From an uncultured Bacilli bacterium (lineage in GTDB: Bacteria; Bacillota_I; Bacilli_A; RFN20; CAG-826): 38,749 bases of DNA. The stretch spans positions 1 to 38,749 of the forward strand of contig CALVPP010000006.1 of assembly GCA_944351395.1 (NCBI GenBank). The letters are read 5' to 3'. A model generated the notes under the pieces. The model was not told where the DNA came from. It ran no database searches and saw only the letters and a list, made by a program, of their open reading frames with translations. Position 1 is the stretch's first letter. The number at the start of each line of letters is the position of its first letter. Positions 17,321-26,628 of this stretch are shown here, one piece after another. The translations under genes were made by a program, and so were the position numbers.

Positions 17321-18583
17321 CTATTTTTTCTCTTTTCTTAATTCACGTAAATTAGAACTACGTCCAGTCTTATTTAAGCGGTCGTAGTTTTCTTTTAAAG
17401 CTTTTTCGTAACTACTTGTAAGCCAAGGTTCATAAAAATGAACATCTTTTAATATATTAGGCAAATATTGCATCTTAGACCAAAGGTCAGGACGATCATA
17501 AGGATATTTATCTTCCTCTTTCACATTTACTGGTGTAAGTTTTAAATAATCTAAAACATCAAGCGGTTTATCTTCGATTTGCGCCATCGCTTTTTGCACA
17601 GCAAGAGTAGCAGATTTAGATTTAGGAGATAATGCTAAATCGACTGTTACCATTGCGAGTGGAATGATTGCTTCTGGAAAACCAACTTGCTTAGCTGCTT
17701 CGATAGCGATATAAGTTCTTAACGATGCATTAGGATTAGCAAGTCCGACATCTTCATAAGCCGTCACCAGTAAGCGTCTAGCAATAGAATCTAGATCGTT
17801 TGATTTTGCTAAACACGCTAAATAGTATAGACTAGCATCGACGTCCGATCCTCTTATCGATTTTTGTAGTGCACTTACGTAATTATAATGAGCGTCATCA
17901 TCTTGATCGGCGATGAGATTAGGAACTCGAATGACATTTTTGACGTCATCTTCATCAATAATATCTTTTCTTTCTAAAGAAAGAATTTCTAAATAATTTA
18001 GTGCATAACGCATATCACCAGCAGAATTTCTAGCGATACGCTTTAACGCTCCTTCGGTAAAGTTTTTTCGATTATTTAATCCATCTTTGCTCGTAATGGC
18101 TCTTTTTAATCCCGCTATAATATCATTTTCATCTAATCTTTTCACTTCGAGAAGATGAGTTCTTGAGCGTAAAGCCTGATTAATAGCGATATATGGGTTA
18201 GAAGTAGTACACCCTAAAAGATAACATGATCCATCTTCTATAAAAGGAAGTAAAATATCTTGTTTATCTTTATTGAGACGATGTACTTCATCCATGATGA
18301 TAATAGTGGGGTGAAATATTTTTGCTTCCTCGATAGCTTGTTCCATCTCTTTTTTATTGCTCGTAACAGCGTTTAATTTGATGAAATGAATGCCTAATGA
18401 TTTAGCATATGCTTCAGCAATAGTCGTTTTTCCAGTACCTGGGGGACCATAAAAGATGATGGAAATAGGAACTTTAGCTTCTATTGAACGCGTTAAAAAT
18501 CCTTTTTCACCGACGAGGTGAGACTGTCCTATGACATCATGAATGTCTTTTGGCCTTAAACGGAATGCAAGTGGAGAAATCAC
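17321..18583 (-). CDS. rarA: Replication-associated recombination protein RarA (MgsA)
   Basis: RarA is a clamp-loader-like AAA+ ATPase acting at stalled replication forks. The 420-residue protein begins PLAFRLRPKDIHDVIGQSHL after only three residues. It has Walker A GPPGTGKTT (about 46-54), Walker B IIMDEVHRL (about 95-103), a sensor-1 TTSNP motif and an arginine-finger type ALRSR. The C-terminal MgsA tetramer domain follows. The start is a GTG at 18583. A perfect TATAAT lies 6 bases upstream on the minus strand and there is no Shine-Dalgarno site, so the mRNA is probably leaderless with a GTG start. Confidence 0.94.
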   Translation of the reverse strand: MISPLAFRLRPKDIHDVIGQSHLVGEKGFLTRSIEAKVPISIIFYGPPGTGKTTIAEAYAKSLGIHFIKLNAVTSNKKEMEQAIEEAKIFHPTIIIMDEVHRLNKDKQDILLPFIEDGSCYLLGCTTSNPYIAINQALRSRTHLLEVKRLDENDIIAGLKRAITSKDGLNNRKNFTEGALKRIARNSAGDMRYALNYLEILSLERKDIIDEDDVKNVIRVPNLIADQDDDAHYNYVSALQKSIRGSDVDASLYYLACLAKSNDLDSIARRLLVTAYEDVGLANPNASLRTYIAIEAAKQVGFPEAIIPLAMVTVDLALSPKSKSATLAVQKAMAQIEDKPLDVLDYLKLTPVNVKEEDKYPYDRPDLWSKMQYLPNILKDVHFYEPWLTSSYEKALKENYDRLNKTGRSSNLRELRKEKK

Positions 18584-18589
18584 AATTAA

Positions 18590-18595
18590 ATTATA
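18590..18595 (-). promoter_or_regulatory. Leaderless -10 of rarA
   Basis: A perfect TATAAT on the minus strand is separated from the rarA GTG start by 6 bases (18584-18589). No convincing -35 box was found at the usual spacing. Confidence 0.5.
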
Positions 18596-18663
18596 GAAAA
18601 AACGTTAAATCATTGCTATAGCAAGATTTATATCCTTTTCTTTCATAGATATATTTTTGTAAT

Positions 18664-18679
18664 TATGATTAAATATAAT
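18664..18679 (+). promoter_or_regulatory. dtd promoter region, little or no leader
   Basis: TATGAT (18664-18669) and TATAAT (18674-18679) overlap the last bases before the dtd ATG at 18682. The perfect TATAAT is only 2 bases away, too close for a start at the ATG, so TATGAT, giving a leader of about 6 bases, is the better candidate. There is no ribosome site. Confidence 0.4.
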
Positions 18680-18681
18680 GT

Positions 18682-19134
18682 ATGAGAATAATCGTTCAAG
18701 TAGTAAAAAATGCAAAAGTAGAAGTTGAAGATAAAATCCTAAGTAAAATAAATAAGGGTTTTCTTTTATTTGTTGGTTTTAAAGACGATGATGATTATCA
18801 AGTTATTGACAAAATGATCGAAAAACTTTTAAAATTACGCATTTTTAGCGATATGAATGGTAAAACAAACTTATGTCTAAATGATGTGAATGGTGCAATT
18901 TTATCGATATCACAATTTACTTTGTATGCTTCCTTAAAAGATGGTAATAGACCAAGCTTCGTCAAAGCTAAAAAATATGATGACGCTAAAGAATGTTATA
19001 ATTATTTCTTAAATCAATTAAAACAAAGACATCCTAACTCTTTTGATGGTCTTTTTGGCGCGGATATGCAAGTGTCATTGACGAATGATGGTCCTGCTAC
19101 CTACATCCTTGATAGTGAGGTTTTGTTCGCATGA
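18682..19134 (+). CDS. dtd: D-aminoacyl-tRNA deacylase Dtd
   Basis: Dtd removes D-amino acids (and Gly from tRNA-Ala) wrongly attached to tRNA. The 150-residue protein starts MRIIVQVVKNAKVEVEDK, which fits the family start, so the ATG at 18682 is firm. It carries the first active-site motif SISQFTLYA (family S-Q-F-T-L) and NDGPATYIL in the place of the N-x-G-P-V/A-T motif. It overlaps mnmA by four bases (ATGA). It is divergent from rarA, sharing a 98-base region packed with promoter elements. No Shine-Dalgarno site precedes it. Confidence 0.95.
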   Translation: MRIIVQVVKNAKVEVEDKILSKINKGFLLFVGFKDDDDYQVIDKMIEKLLKLRIFSDMNGKTNLCLNDVNGAILSISQFTLYASLKDGNRPSFVKAKKYDDAKECYNYFLNQLKQRHPNSFDGLFGADMQVSLTNDGPATYILDSEVLFA

Positions 19135-20270
19135 AAGAAAAAGTTTTATTAGGATTATCAGGTGGTGTGGATTCTGCAGTTGCACTTTATCTATTAAAAA
19201 ACGATGGATATGATGTCGCCTCTTGTTTTATGCGCAACTGGGATTCTTTAACTAACAATGATGAGTTAGGCAATCCGACAGTAGATGATGATATATGTCC
19301 ACAAGAAAAAGATTATCAAGATGCAAAAAAAGTGGCTGATATGTTAGATGTGAAACTCTATCGCAAAGATTTCATTAAAGAATATTGGGATGATGTTTTT
19401 AAAAACTTTATCGATGAATATTCACATGGTCGAACTCCAAACCCTGATGTGCTATGCAATAAATATATCAAATTCGATGCTTTTTTAAATTATGCTAAAT
19501 CATTAGGTTACGATAAGATCGCTATGGGTCATTACGCTAAAAAAGTTGTCATTGATAATTTATCTTATTTAATGAAACCAAAAGATCATGCAAAAGATCA
19601 AACCTACTTTCTAGCAAGATTAAATAGAGAGCAATTGGATTATGCTATATTTCCTTTAGCAGATTTTAGCAAGCAAGAAGTGCGAGAAATCGCTCATAAT
19701 TTAAAGTTAAATATAGCAGATAAAAAGGATTCGACGGGAATTTGCTTTATTGGCGAAAGAGATTTTAGAAAGTTTCTTAACAATTATATTCCTATGAAAA
19801 AAGGCGATATTATAGATTTAGCCACTAATAGGAAAATAGGTGAACATAATGGTGTATTTTTCTATACTATCGGTCAAAGAAAAGGACTTGGCATAGGTGG
19901 AATTAAGGGTATATCCTCACATGGTTGGTTCATCGTCAAAAAAGATGTCATCAACAATATACTTTATGTTGCAAATGGTGATGAAGATTTACATCTATAT
20001 AGCGATGAAGTCTTGATCGAAGATCTCAATATTTTAGCACCAGAATTATTAGATGAAACTAAAACATATCAAGTCCAATTTAGATATCGTGCTAAAGATG
20101 TTTTATGTCGTGTGAAACTTGATGGAAATAGAGCAAGAATATACGCTATTGAAGAAAAATTTAAAGCTGTTGCTCCAGGTCAATTAGCGTGTATTTACAC
20201 TTTAGATGAAAGGGTACTTTTAAGCGGGACGATTGCTGTTTCTTTTCGTAACGGCAAGCAACTTACGTAA
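19131..20270 (+). CDS. mnmA: tRNA 2-thiouridylase MnmA
   Basis: MnmA puts sulfur on U34 of Lys, Glu and Gln tRNAs. The 379-residue protein has the PP-loop SGGVDSAVALYLL (about 10-22), the first catalytic Cys in NPDVLCNKYIKFD, the acceptor-binding GHYAK, and the second catalytic Cys in DSTGICFIGER. The C-terminal beta-barrel (about 285-379) ends in a typical SGTI block. The gene starts inside the dtd stop (ATGA), so translation is coupled. In Bacillus mnmA lies near alaS; here only the surface nuclease separates them. Confidence 0.96.
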   Translation: MKEKVLLGLSGGVDSAVALYLLKNDGYDVASCFMRNWDSLTNNDELGNPTVDDDICPQEKDYQDAKKVADMLDVKLYRKDFIKEYWDDVFKNFIDEYSHGRTPNPDVLCNKYIKFDAFLNYAKSLGYDKIAMGHYAKKVVIDNLSYLMKPKDHAKDQTYFLARLNREQLDYAIFPLADFSKQEVREIAHNLKLNIADKKDSTGICFIGERDFRKFLNNYIPMKKGDIIDLATNRKIGEHNGVFFYTIGQRKGLGIGGIKGISSHGWFIVKKDVINNILYVANGDEDLHLYSDEVLIEDLNILAPELLDETKTYQVQFRYRAKDVLCRVKLDGNRARIYAIEEKFKAVAPGQLACIYTLDERVLLSGTIAVSFRNGKQLT

Positions 20271-20310
20271 CTTTAGATTAAATTATTTTATTAAATTTTA
20301 AGTTTTAAAG

Positions 20311-20329
20311 TATAATTAATTTGCAAATT
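20311..20329 (+). promoter_or_regulatory. Promoter and palindromic operator candidate of the surface nuclease
   Basis: TATAAT (20311-20316) is directly followed by the perfect 12-bp palindrome AATTTGCAAATT (20318-20329), which covers the predicted start of transcription near 20323. A repressor bound there would block the promoter. No clear -35 box was seen. Confidence 0.45.
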
Positions 20330-20343
20330 GCGAGGACATGATT

Positions 20344-23310
20344 ATGAAAAAGAAAAGGTTTGTTATTTTATCTATTTTAGGCTCACTTCTTATGAGTAGT
20401 GCGACTTTTTTCGCTGTTTATGAAAGTCGACATCTTTCTCGTTTAGAAGTTGATGCTGCTGCACATCCAGATAATTATGAACCTTATACATATAGTGGGA
20501 GTTATTATGATAATCTTTCAACTAATTTAAGTGATGGTTTAACAGGTTCTTTAAGACAAGAACTCACAGATTTAATTCATCCAACTACTGTACCAACTTA
20601 TGGCGGCGATGTCACAAACGGTTTAAGTTATGTTCTTCAAGAAGCAGATGAAGATCCTTTAAACTCAAGCAACATGATCATGTTCTACACTCGTAATTCT
20701 CGCACTAAAATTGTCGCTAATGGAGACAAGAACTGGAATAGAGAGCACGTGTGGCCTCAATCACTTTCTAATAATTGTTGGGGTCAGAGCAAAGCCGGGG
20801 CAGATTTATTGCACTTAAGACCAACTTATAAAACTACGAATAGCACACGCGGAAATAATAAATTTGGTGAAGTAAGCCATTCTGGTTCTACTTTAAAAAC
20901 TTATGAAGGTATGGATTATGGTTGGCTTAGTGGCGGAACTTTCGAACCATTAGATAGCGTTAAAGGTGATGTCGCACGTATTTTAATGTATGTTTGGACT
21001 GCTTACTATGATGAATATGGTACTAGGCTGCCAAGTATTACTAATGTCATCTCTTATCAAACTCTTCTTCAATGGCATATGGAAGATATCCCAGATGAAA
21101 TGGAAGGAGTAAGAAATGATTACGCTATTACGAGCATGCAAAAAAATCGCAATCCTTATGTTGATCATCCTGAATATGGATGTCGTGTTTTTGGGGCGTC
21201 AGCAGGAAGCGATTTAGAAAGACAATGTTTAGAAATTTATGATGGTTCTTCTTCAAATGTTGCTCCGACAAATATCTCTATTGAATCATCTACTAATAGT
21301 TTAGTCGTCGGTGAACAAAAAGCGTTAACGTTAAACGTTACTCCTTCGAACGCTTCAAAAGATGTAACATGGTCTTCTTCTAACTCTTCAATCGTTAGTG
21401 TCGACCAAGATGGTGCCGTCTTCGCTCATAGCGTCGGTAATGCGACGATAAGTGTAGTTTCAAATCTTGATAATAACGTTCGTGCTTCTATCACATTTAC
21501 AGTTAAGAAATTAGATAGCATTTCGTTATTAGGCACACCAAATAAAGTTATCTACAATGCAGGTGAAAAATTTAATCCTTTTGGATTGACTGTTAAAGCG
21601 ACGTATAGCGATAATTCGACATCTCCCGTCGATGTAAATGATTGTACATGGCTTGATTCTAATACAGGCACAGAAGCATTGAGTGAAGGTACGACGAGTG
21701 TCACCTGTTATTATGGTGACGCTAGTGCATCATATGTTGGTATTACTGTTAATGAAGCAGCAGTGCCCACAACTATGACATATAATTTCACCGATAAGAG
21801 TTGGAACACTAGTGAAGGCGATGAGTGGACCGGCGATGATGCTTTTGGATACGATGGTTCTGGCCGTGGTGTTCAAACAAATGGCAATACAGGATTAACT
21901 GTTACATCGCCTGTTGAATTCACCAATGTAACAAAAATTACGATTGGAACATGCACGAATGGAAGTGGTTCAATTGCTCTTTCGGTTGGCAACACTAGTG
22001 TAGACGCGATAACTCCTTCTAGCGGTTCAATTGCTGCAAAATCATTAGAAGTTGATGGCTTATCAGGCTATGTTAGTTTTAAAATTACCAATAGTAATAA
22101 ATCCGTCTATATCAAATACATCACTATCGAGAGTAATTCCTCTAGCGGAGGCGATACTCCTGAACCAACGATTAATAGAATTGAAGTTACTAGCATGCCT
22201 AAGAAAACGACTTACACTTTAGGCGAACCACTTGATCTTACCGGTATCGTCGTTCAATCAGTCAATAGTAATGGAGATAAGAATGATGTTACTACATCAT
22301 GCGAATTTAGTCCTAATGATGGAAGTATTTTAAACGAAGTCGGTAATGTAGCGATAACTGTATCTTATCAAGGACTAGTCACGAGTTTTAATATAACGGT
22401 TAGTGAAGAAAGTGGCGGAGGAGATAATCCTAATCCACCTGTAGGAGAAGCGACTTTTAATAAGGTTACTTCTTCTAAGGACGATTGGACTGGGACTTAT
22501 TTAATTGTTAATGAAGAAGCAAAAGTTGCTTTAGATGGGTCTTTAGCGGAAATAGATGTTATGAATAATGTTATTGATGTTACTATTACCAATTCATCAA
22601 TTGAATATAGTGAAAATTTATTTACTTCAACATTTACTATAGAAGCGATTAGTGGCGGTTATGCAGTTAAATCCAATAGTGGATCTTATATTGGAACGTC
22701 TTCAGACAACAACGTTTTAGAAACATCTTCTTCTAATGTTACATTCGTTCATTCCATTTCCATGAGTGATGAAAATGTTAATTTAACCATTCCAAGTTTC
22801 TCTCGTTCGTTGCGATATAATAGTGACACAAGTACTGGCAATAGGTTCAGGTATTATAAATCGACTTCACAAAAACCAGTTCAACTTTATGAACTAATAG
22901 AGCCAACTGTTAGTCCAGTTGAAGAGGCTAATAATTTTGCCTCTACGTTCTTATCCGCTAATTTATGTGATGGTGGTAATACTGCTCCTAGTGTCACCTT
23001 ATGGAATGAATTAGCAGAGCAATTTAATACGCTTAGTAACGAAGCTAAAGATATATTTAAAACCGCACAAGTAACAGATGGAAATACTATTGCTCAAGCA
23101 GTAGAAAGATATGATTACATTATCAATAAATATGGCATTGATACTTACTCTAATTTTATGGGGCGTAATGTCGATTTATCAAATGTACCATCTATCGATA
23201 ATTTCATTCATGAGAACTATCTAATCATTGTAGGTGTCATCTTGACCTTAGCAATTTTAACTATTTTCTCTTCCTATTTTATTAGTCGACGTAGTCGTAA
23301 AGGTCAATAA
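20344..23310 (+). CDS. Surface-anchored endonuclease I with C-terminal Ig-like modules
   Basis: This 988-residue protein is a predicted surface nuclease. The ATG at 20344 is preferred to 20338 because GAGG then lies about 8 bases upstream. A signal segment spans about 5-26. The endonuclease I-like domain (about 50-290) has NREHVWPQS (His135), GDVARI and KNRNPYVDHPE. Then come a BIG2 module (WSSSN...VSVDQDG), a BIG3-like module starting SISLLGTPNKVIYNAGEKF, a beta-sandwich, a second BIG3-like module (IEVTSMPKKTTYTLGEPLD), and another beta region. A helical block (about 885-945) contains ERYDYIINKYG. The end is a membrane helix (about 957-980) and a basic tail, RRSRKGQ. It probably releases nucleotides from external DNA. 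It has its own promoter and interrupts the usual mnmA-alaS pair. Confidence 0.88.
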   Translation: MKKKRFVILSILGSLLMSSATFFAVYESRHLSRLEVDAAAHPDNYEPYTYSGSYYDNLSTNLSDGLTGSLRQELTDLIHPTTVPTYGGDVTNGLSYVLQEADEDPLNSSNMIMFYTRNSRTKIVANGDKNWNREHVWPQSLSNNCWGQSKAGADLLHLRPTYKTTNSTRGNNKFGEVSHSGSTLKTYEGMDYGWLSGGTFEPLDSVKGDVARILMYVWTAYYDEYGTRLPSITNVISYQTLLQWHMEDIPDEMEGVRNDYAITSMQKNRNPYVDHPEYGCRVFGASAGSDLERQCLEIYDGSSSNVAPTNISIESSTNSLVVGEQKALTLNVTPSNASKDVTWSSSNSSIVSVDQDGAVFAHSVGNATISVVSNLDNNVRASITFTVKKLDSISLLGTPNKVIYNAGEKFNPFGLTVKATYSDNSTSPVDVNDCTWLDSNTGTEALSEGTTSVTCYYGDASASYVGITVNEAAVPTTMTYNFTDKSWNTSEGDEWTGDDAFGYDGSGRGVQTNGNTGLTVTSPVEFTNVTKITIGTCTNGSGSIALSVGNTSVDAITPSSGSIAAKSLEVDGLSGYVSFKITNSNKSVYIKYITIESNSSSGGDTPEPTINRIEVTSMPKKTTYTLGEPLDLTGIVVQSVNSNGDKNDVTTSCEFSPNDGSILNEVGNVAITVSYQGLVTSFNITVSEESGGGDNPNPPVGEATFNKVTSSKDDWTGTYLIVNEEAKVALDGSLAEIDVMNNVIDVTITNSSIEYSENLFTSTFTIEAISGGYAVKSNSGSYIGTSSDNNVLETSSSNVTFVHSISMSDENVNLTIPSFSRSLRYNSDTSTGNRFRYYKSTSQKPVQLYELIEPTVSPVEEANNFASTFLSANLCDGGNTAPSVTLWNELAEQFNTLSNEAKDIFKTAQVTDGNTIAQAVERYDYIINKYGIDTYSNFMGRNVDLSNVPSIDNFIHENYLIIVGVILTLAILTIFSSYFISRRSRKGQ

Positions 23311-23314
23311 AGTC

Positions 23315-23342
23315 TTTACATTCGTTATCGTTTTGTTATAAT
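23315..23342 (+). promoter_or_regulatory. alaS operon promoter
   Basis: TTTACA (23315-23320), a 16-base spacer and TGTTATAAT (extended -10, hexamer 23337-23342). Transcription would start near 23349, at the beginning of the T-box leader. Confidence 0.75.
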
Positions 23343-23348
23343 CGAATT

Positions 23349-23558
23349 AACTCGATGAAGGGAACTCATCTTTATTGTTCTTCCTTAAAGCGAAGGCCTA
23401 GCGGTGAAAAGGGTCTAGGAAGAGATGAAGAATTGCCACTCCCAGAGAGCGATAATAATCGCCGTCATACCGCGTTAAGGTGAAATTGAGGTGCGTTACT
23501 TTGTAACGAATAAGGATGGTACCGCGAATGTTCTTCGTTCCTTAGGAACGATTTTTTT
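23349..23558 (+). promoter_or_regulatory. T-box riboswitch for alanine, controlling alaS
   Basis: T-box leaders sense uncharged tRNA and let transcription pass the terminator. The core T-box AAGGATGGTACCGCG (23512-23526) includes TGGT, which pairs with the ACCA end of tRNA-Ala. Stem I has a terminal hairpin CCTAG/CTAGG with a GGTGAAA-type loop (about 23399-23419), a CATC/GATG upper helix and a GGGA/TCCC base. The internal loop between them holds GCC (23435-23437), an alanine codon followed by A, as expected for the specifier. The 3' end is a strong terminator. Assignment to alanine agrees with the next gene. Confidence 0.93.
23535..23558 (+). terminator. T-box terminator before alaS
   Basis: TCGTTCC (23535-23541), loop TTA and GGAACGA (23545-23551) form a perfect 7-bp stem followed by seven T's. 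Its 5' arm would be displaced when the T-box antiterminator pairs with uncharged tRNA-Ala. Confidence 0.92.
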
Positions 23559-23579
23559 ATGTCATAGGAGAAAAAAGTT

Positions 23580-26189
23580 ATGAAAAAGATGACAGGTCAT
23601 GAAATTAGAAAGATGTGGATCGAATTTTTTGAGACGAAAGGACATCATTTCCAAGAAGGTGTCAGTTTGATACCAAAGAATGATCCAACATTGCTTTGGA
23701 TAAATTCTGGCGTCGCTGGTTTAAAACATTATTTCGATGGAACGATGATTCCTAAATATCGTCGAATTGTCAACGTCCAAAAATGTTTAAGGACTAACGA
23801 TATGGAAGAAGTTGGTTTAACTGCTAGACATCAAACCTTTTTCGAGATGCTTGGCTGTTTTTCAATTGGTGATTATTTTAGAAAAGAAATCGTCTCTTGG
23901 GCTTATGAAATTTTGACGAGTCCTCGTTGGTTTGCGTTTGAAAAAGATAAACTTTATTTTACTTATCATCCGAGTGATTTAGAAACGAAAGAATTATGGA
24001 TGAAAGAGGGTGTAGAAGAAAGTCATCTCATCCCTTTAGAGTCAAATTATTGGCAAATTGGTGAAGGTCCTTGTGGTCCAAATACTGAGGTCTTTTATGA
24101 TCGTGGTTTAGAATACGATAAAAAAAGGCGAGGAGTCGAATTATTAAAAGACGATGTCGAAAATGATCGTTATATTGAAATATGGGGTATCGTCTTCTCT
24201 CAATTTAACGCAGTTAATGGCGTCGATAGAAAAGATTATAAAGAATTACCTGCTAAAAATATTGATACAGGGGCAGGGCTAGAAAGAATTGCATGTGTCA
24301 TGCAAGGAGTGGAAACAAACTTTGACACTGATCTTTTCATGCCTTTAATTCGTGCGACCGAAAAAATTGCTAAGATTCCATATAAAGATAAACCGATGCC
24401 ATATCGTGTCATCGCTGATCATGTCCGTGCTTGTACTTTTGCTCTTAGCGATGGCGAATCGTTCTCAAACGAAGGCAGAGGTTACGTTTTAAGAAGATTA
24501 CTTAGACGTGCGATGGTTTATGCTAGACACATCGGGATTGAAAAGCCATTCCTTCATCAATTAGTGCCTGCTGTCGTCTTAATTATGCACGATTTTTATC
24601 CTTACTTAGATGATAAGGCAGAAATGGTACAAAAAATGATGAAAGCAGAGGAAGAAAAGTTCTTAAGAACTTTAGCAAATGGCGAACACATGCTGAAGAA
24701 GATGGTCGTCACTGGTACGAAATTGAGTGGTCAAGATGCCTTTAAACTCTACGATACATTCGGTTTCCCGCTGGAATTAACTCGTGAGCTTTGTGATTAC
24801 ATGGGTGTTGAAGTTGATGAATTAGGTTTCCAAAGCGAGATGGAAAGACAAAAAGAAAGAGCCAGAAGCGCAAGAAAAGTAAGCGAAAGCATGTCCAAAC
24901 AATCTGCCGATCTCATGAATTTTAAAGAATCTTCTTCGTTCGATTATGAACATATGACTCTAGAAGGCAAAATTATTGGTCTATTCAAAGATGGTGTCAA
25001 AGTCGACATGATTGACGAAGAAGGGGATGTAATCCTAGATAAAACATGTTTCTACGCTGAAAGTGGTGGTCAAGTTTCTGATGTCGGAGAAATGAATAAT
25101 GATCATACATCTGTACACGTTACCTATGTTTATCACGCGCCAAATGGACAAAATTTACATCACGTACAAGTTCAATATGGTGAATTAGTAGTCGGTGATA
25201 AATTAGAACTTAAAATTGACAAGAAGAAAAGAATGCTTACGATGCGTAATCATTCGGCGACGCATTTACTCCAACAAGCTTTAACACAAGTATTAGGTGA
25301 TCACATTAGGCAGGAAGGATCTTTCGTCAACGACGAATATTTGCGTTTTGACTTCTCTCATCCTAATAAAATTGAAGCCTCAGATTTAAAAGAAATTGAA
25401 CGTCTCGTGAACGATTGGATTAGTGACGCTATCGAAGAAAAAACGTATATTTTGCCATTAGAAGAAGCGAAGAAGATTGGTGCGAGAGCGTTCTTCGACG
25501 AAAAATATGGTGATTTAGTAAGAGTTGTCACATTTGGTGATGTTTCTAAAGAATTCTGTGGTGGGACACACGTTTTAAACAGCGAAGATATCGGGTTATT
25601 TAAAATCGTGAGTGAAGAAAGTATCTCAAGTGGTGTTAGAAGAATTGAAGCTGTCACCTCCCTAGGAGCGTTAAATTTCATCGATAAAGAAGAAAATATT
25701 ATCTATCGCGCAAGGAAAGATTTGAACGCTAAGTCATCATTTGAAGTAAACGATCGTTTAAAAGCTACATTAATCAATTTAGAAAATGTTAAAGAACATA
25801 ACGAATATCTAGAGACCGAAATCGCTAAAGTTATGGCGGAAGTTTTAAAAGAAGAAAAAGTAGTTTTTGAAGGATATAATCTTTTGCTTAGGTATCTACC
25901 TAAAGTTAAGCGAAATGGATTATTACCACTTTACGACGAACTTAAAAAAGATGATGATGAACATTTCATCATCCTCATCGGTCACGAAGGAGATAGTTAT
26001 CCTTTCTTAGTAGGTCTAGGTGATAAAGTGATTAAAGACGGGATTGAATCTCGCCAAATCGTCGATATATTGAAACAAAAACTAATTGGTTCAGGCGGCG
26101 GCAAACCGAAAATGGCGATGGGTTCTTTTAAAAACATTGACCGTCTTGACGAAGCGTTTGAATTAGTGAAGAAAGGCATTCATAACTAG
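23580..26189 (+). CDS. alaS: Alanine-tRNA ligase
   Basis: AlaS charges tRNA-Ala. The 869-residue protein has the class II catalytic core (about 1-235; FFEMLGCFSIGDYF, GEGPCGPNTE) and the tRNA-recognition helices. The editing domain has HSATH near 558 and CGGTH near 660, both zinc or editing motifs intact. A C-terminal DHHA1-type region ends in SGGGKPKMAMGS. AGGAG lies before the ATG at 23580. It is controlled by the alanine T-box upstream. It leads the unit alaS-ruvX-DUF1292 (gap of one base, then a 17-base overlap), the same order as in Bacillus. Confidence 0.98.
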   Translation: MKKMTGHEIRKMWIEFFETKGHHFQEGVSLIPKNDPTLLWINSGVAGLKHYFDGTMIPKYRRIVNVQKCLRTNDMEEVGLTARHQTFFEMLGCFSIGDYFRKEIVSWAYEILTSPRWFAFEKDKLYFTYHPSDLETKELWMKEGVEESHLIPLESNYWQIGEGPCGPNTEVFYDRGLEYDKKRRGVELLKDDVENDRYIEIWGIVFSQFNAVNGVDRKDYKELPAKNIDTGAGLERIACVMQGVETNFDTDLFMPLIRATEKIAKIPYKDKPMPYRVIADHVRACTFALSDGESFSNEGRGYVLRRLLRRAMVYARHIGIEKPFLHQLVPAVVLIMHDFYPYLDDKAEMVQKMMKAEEEKFLRTLANGEHMLKKMVVTGTKLSGQDAFKLYDTFGFPLELTRELCDYMGVEVDELGFQSEMERQKERARSARKVSESMSKQSADLMNFKESSSFDYEHMTLEGKIIGLFKDGVKVDMIDEEGDVILDKTCFYAESGGQVSDVGEMNNDHTSVHVTYVYHAPNGQNLHHVQVQYGELVVGDKLELKIDKKKRMLTMRNHSATHLLQQALTQVLGDHIRQEGSFVNDEYLRFDFSHPNKIEASDLKEIERLVNDWISDAIEEKTYILPLEEAKKIGARAFFDEKYGDLVRVVTFGDVSKEFCGGTHVLNSEDIGLFKIVSEESISSGVRRIEAVTSLGALNFIDKEENIIYRARKDLNAKSSFEVNDRLKATLINLENVKEHNEYLETEIAKVMAEVLKEEKVVFEGYNLLLRYLPKVKRNGLLPLYDELKKDDDEHFIILIGHEGDSYPFLVGLGDKVIKDGIESRQIVDILKQKLIGSGGGKPKMAMGSFKNIDRLDEAFELVKKGIHN

Positions 26190-26190
26190 T

Positions 26191-26628
26191 ATGAGAGTAA
26201 TTGGATTAGATTTGGGTAGTAAAACTTTAGGTGTTGCTATTGCAAGTGATGAAGTATCTTTTGCGCGTGCATACGCTAATTTAAACTTTAGGCGTGGCGA
26301 TTATAAATTCGCAGTCAATGCGGTAAAAAATATCGTCGATAAAGAAGAGATTGATACGATTGTCATCGGCTATCCTTTGAATATGAATGGCACGCCATCA
26401 GAAGGAACGAGAACTGTAGATGAGTTCATTGAACTCATGAAACAAGAAGGTATTGATCTACCAATTTTTAAAATAGATGAACGCATGACTACGATCATCG
26501 CCCAGCAAGAATTACACGCTTCGAATTATCATCTAAAAAATATGAAAGGTAAGATCGATATGGTCGCGGCGACAAAAATATTAGATACTTTTCTAGAAAG
26601 GAAGAAAAATCATGTCCTTAAAAGATGA
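26191..26628 (+). CDS. ruvX: YqgF/RuvX family RNase H-fold nuclease
   Basis: RuvX/YqgF is an RNase H-like nuclease linked to 16S rRNA 5' processing and Holliday-junction cutting. The 145-residue protein carries GLDLGSKTLGVAIAS with the first catalytic Asp, the block TIVIGYPLNMNGTPSE, and the DERMTT motif. All three acidic positions appear present. It begins one base after the alaS stop, so it is expressed with alaS. The synteny matches Bacillus yrrK. Confidence 0.94.
   Translation: MRVIGLDLGSKTLGVAIASDEVSFARAYANLNFRRGDYKFAVNAVKNIVDKEEIDTIVIGYPLNMNGTPSEGTRTVDEFIELMKQEGIDLPIFKIDERMTTIIAQQELHASNYHLKNMKGKIDMVAATKILDTFLERKKNHVLKR

Noticed and set aside
25358-25681. 107-residue minus-strand ORF inside alaS, and other long antisense ORFs
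   Set aside because: They are shadows of conserved genes, with no ribosome site or recognisable domain.
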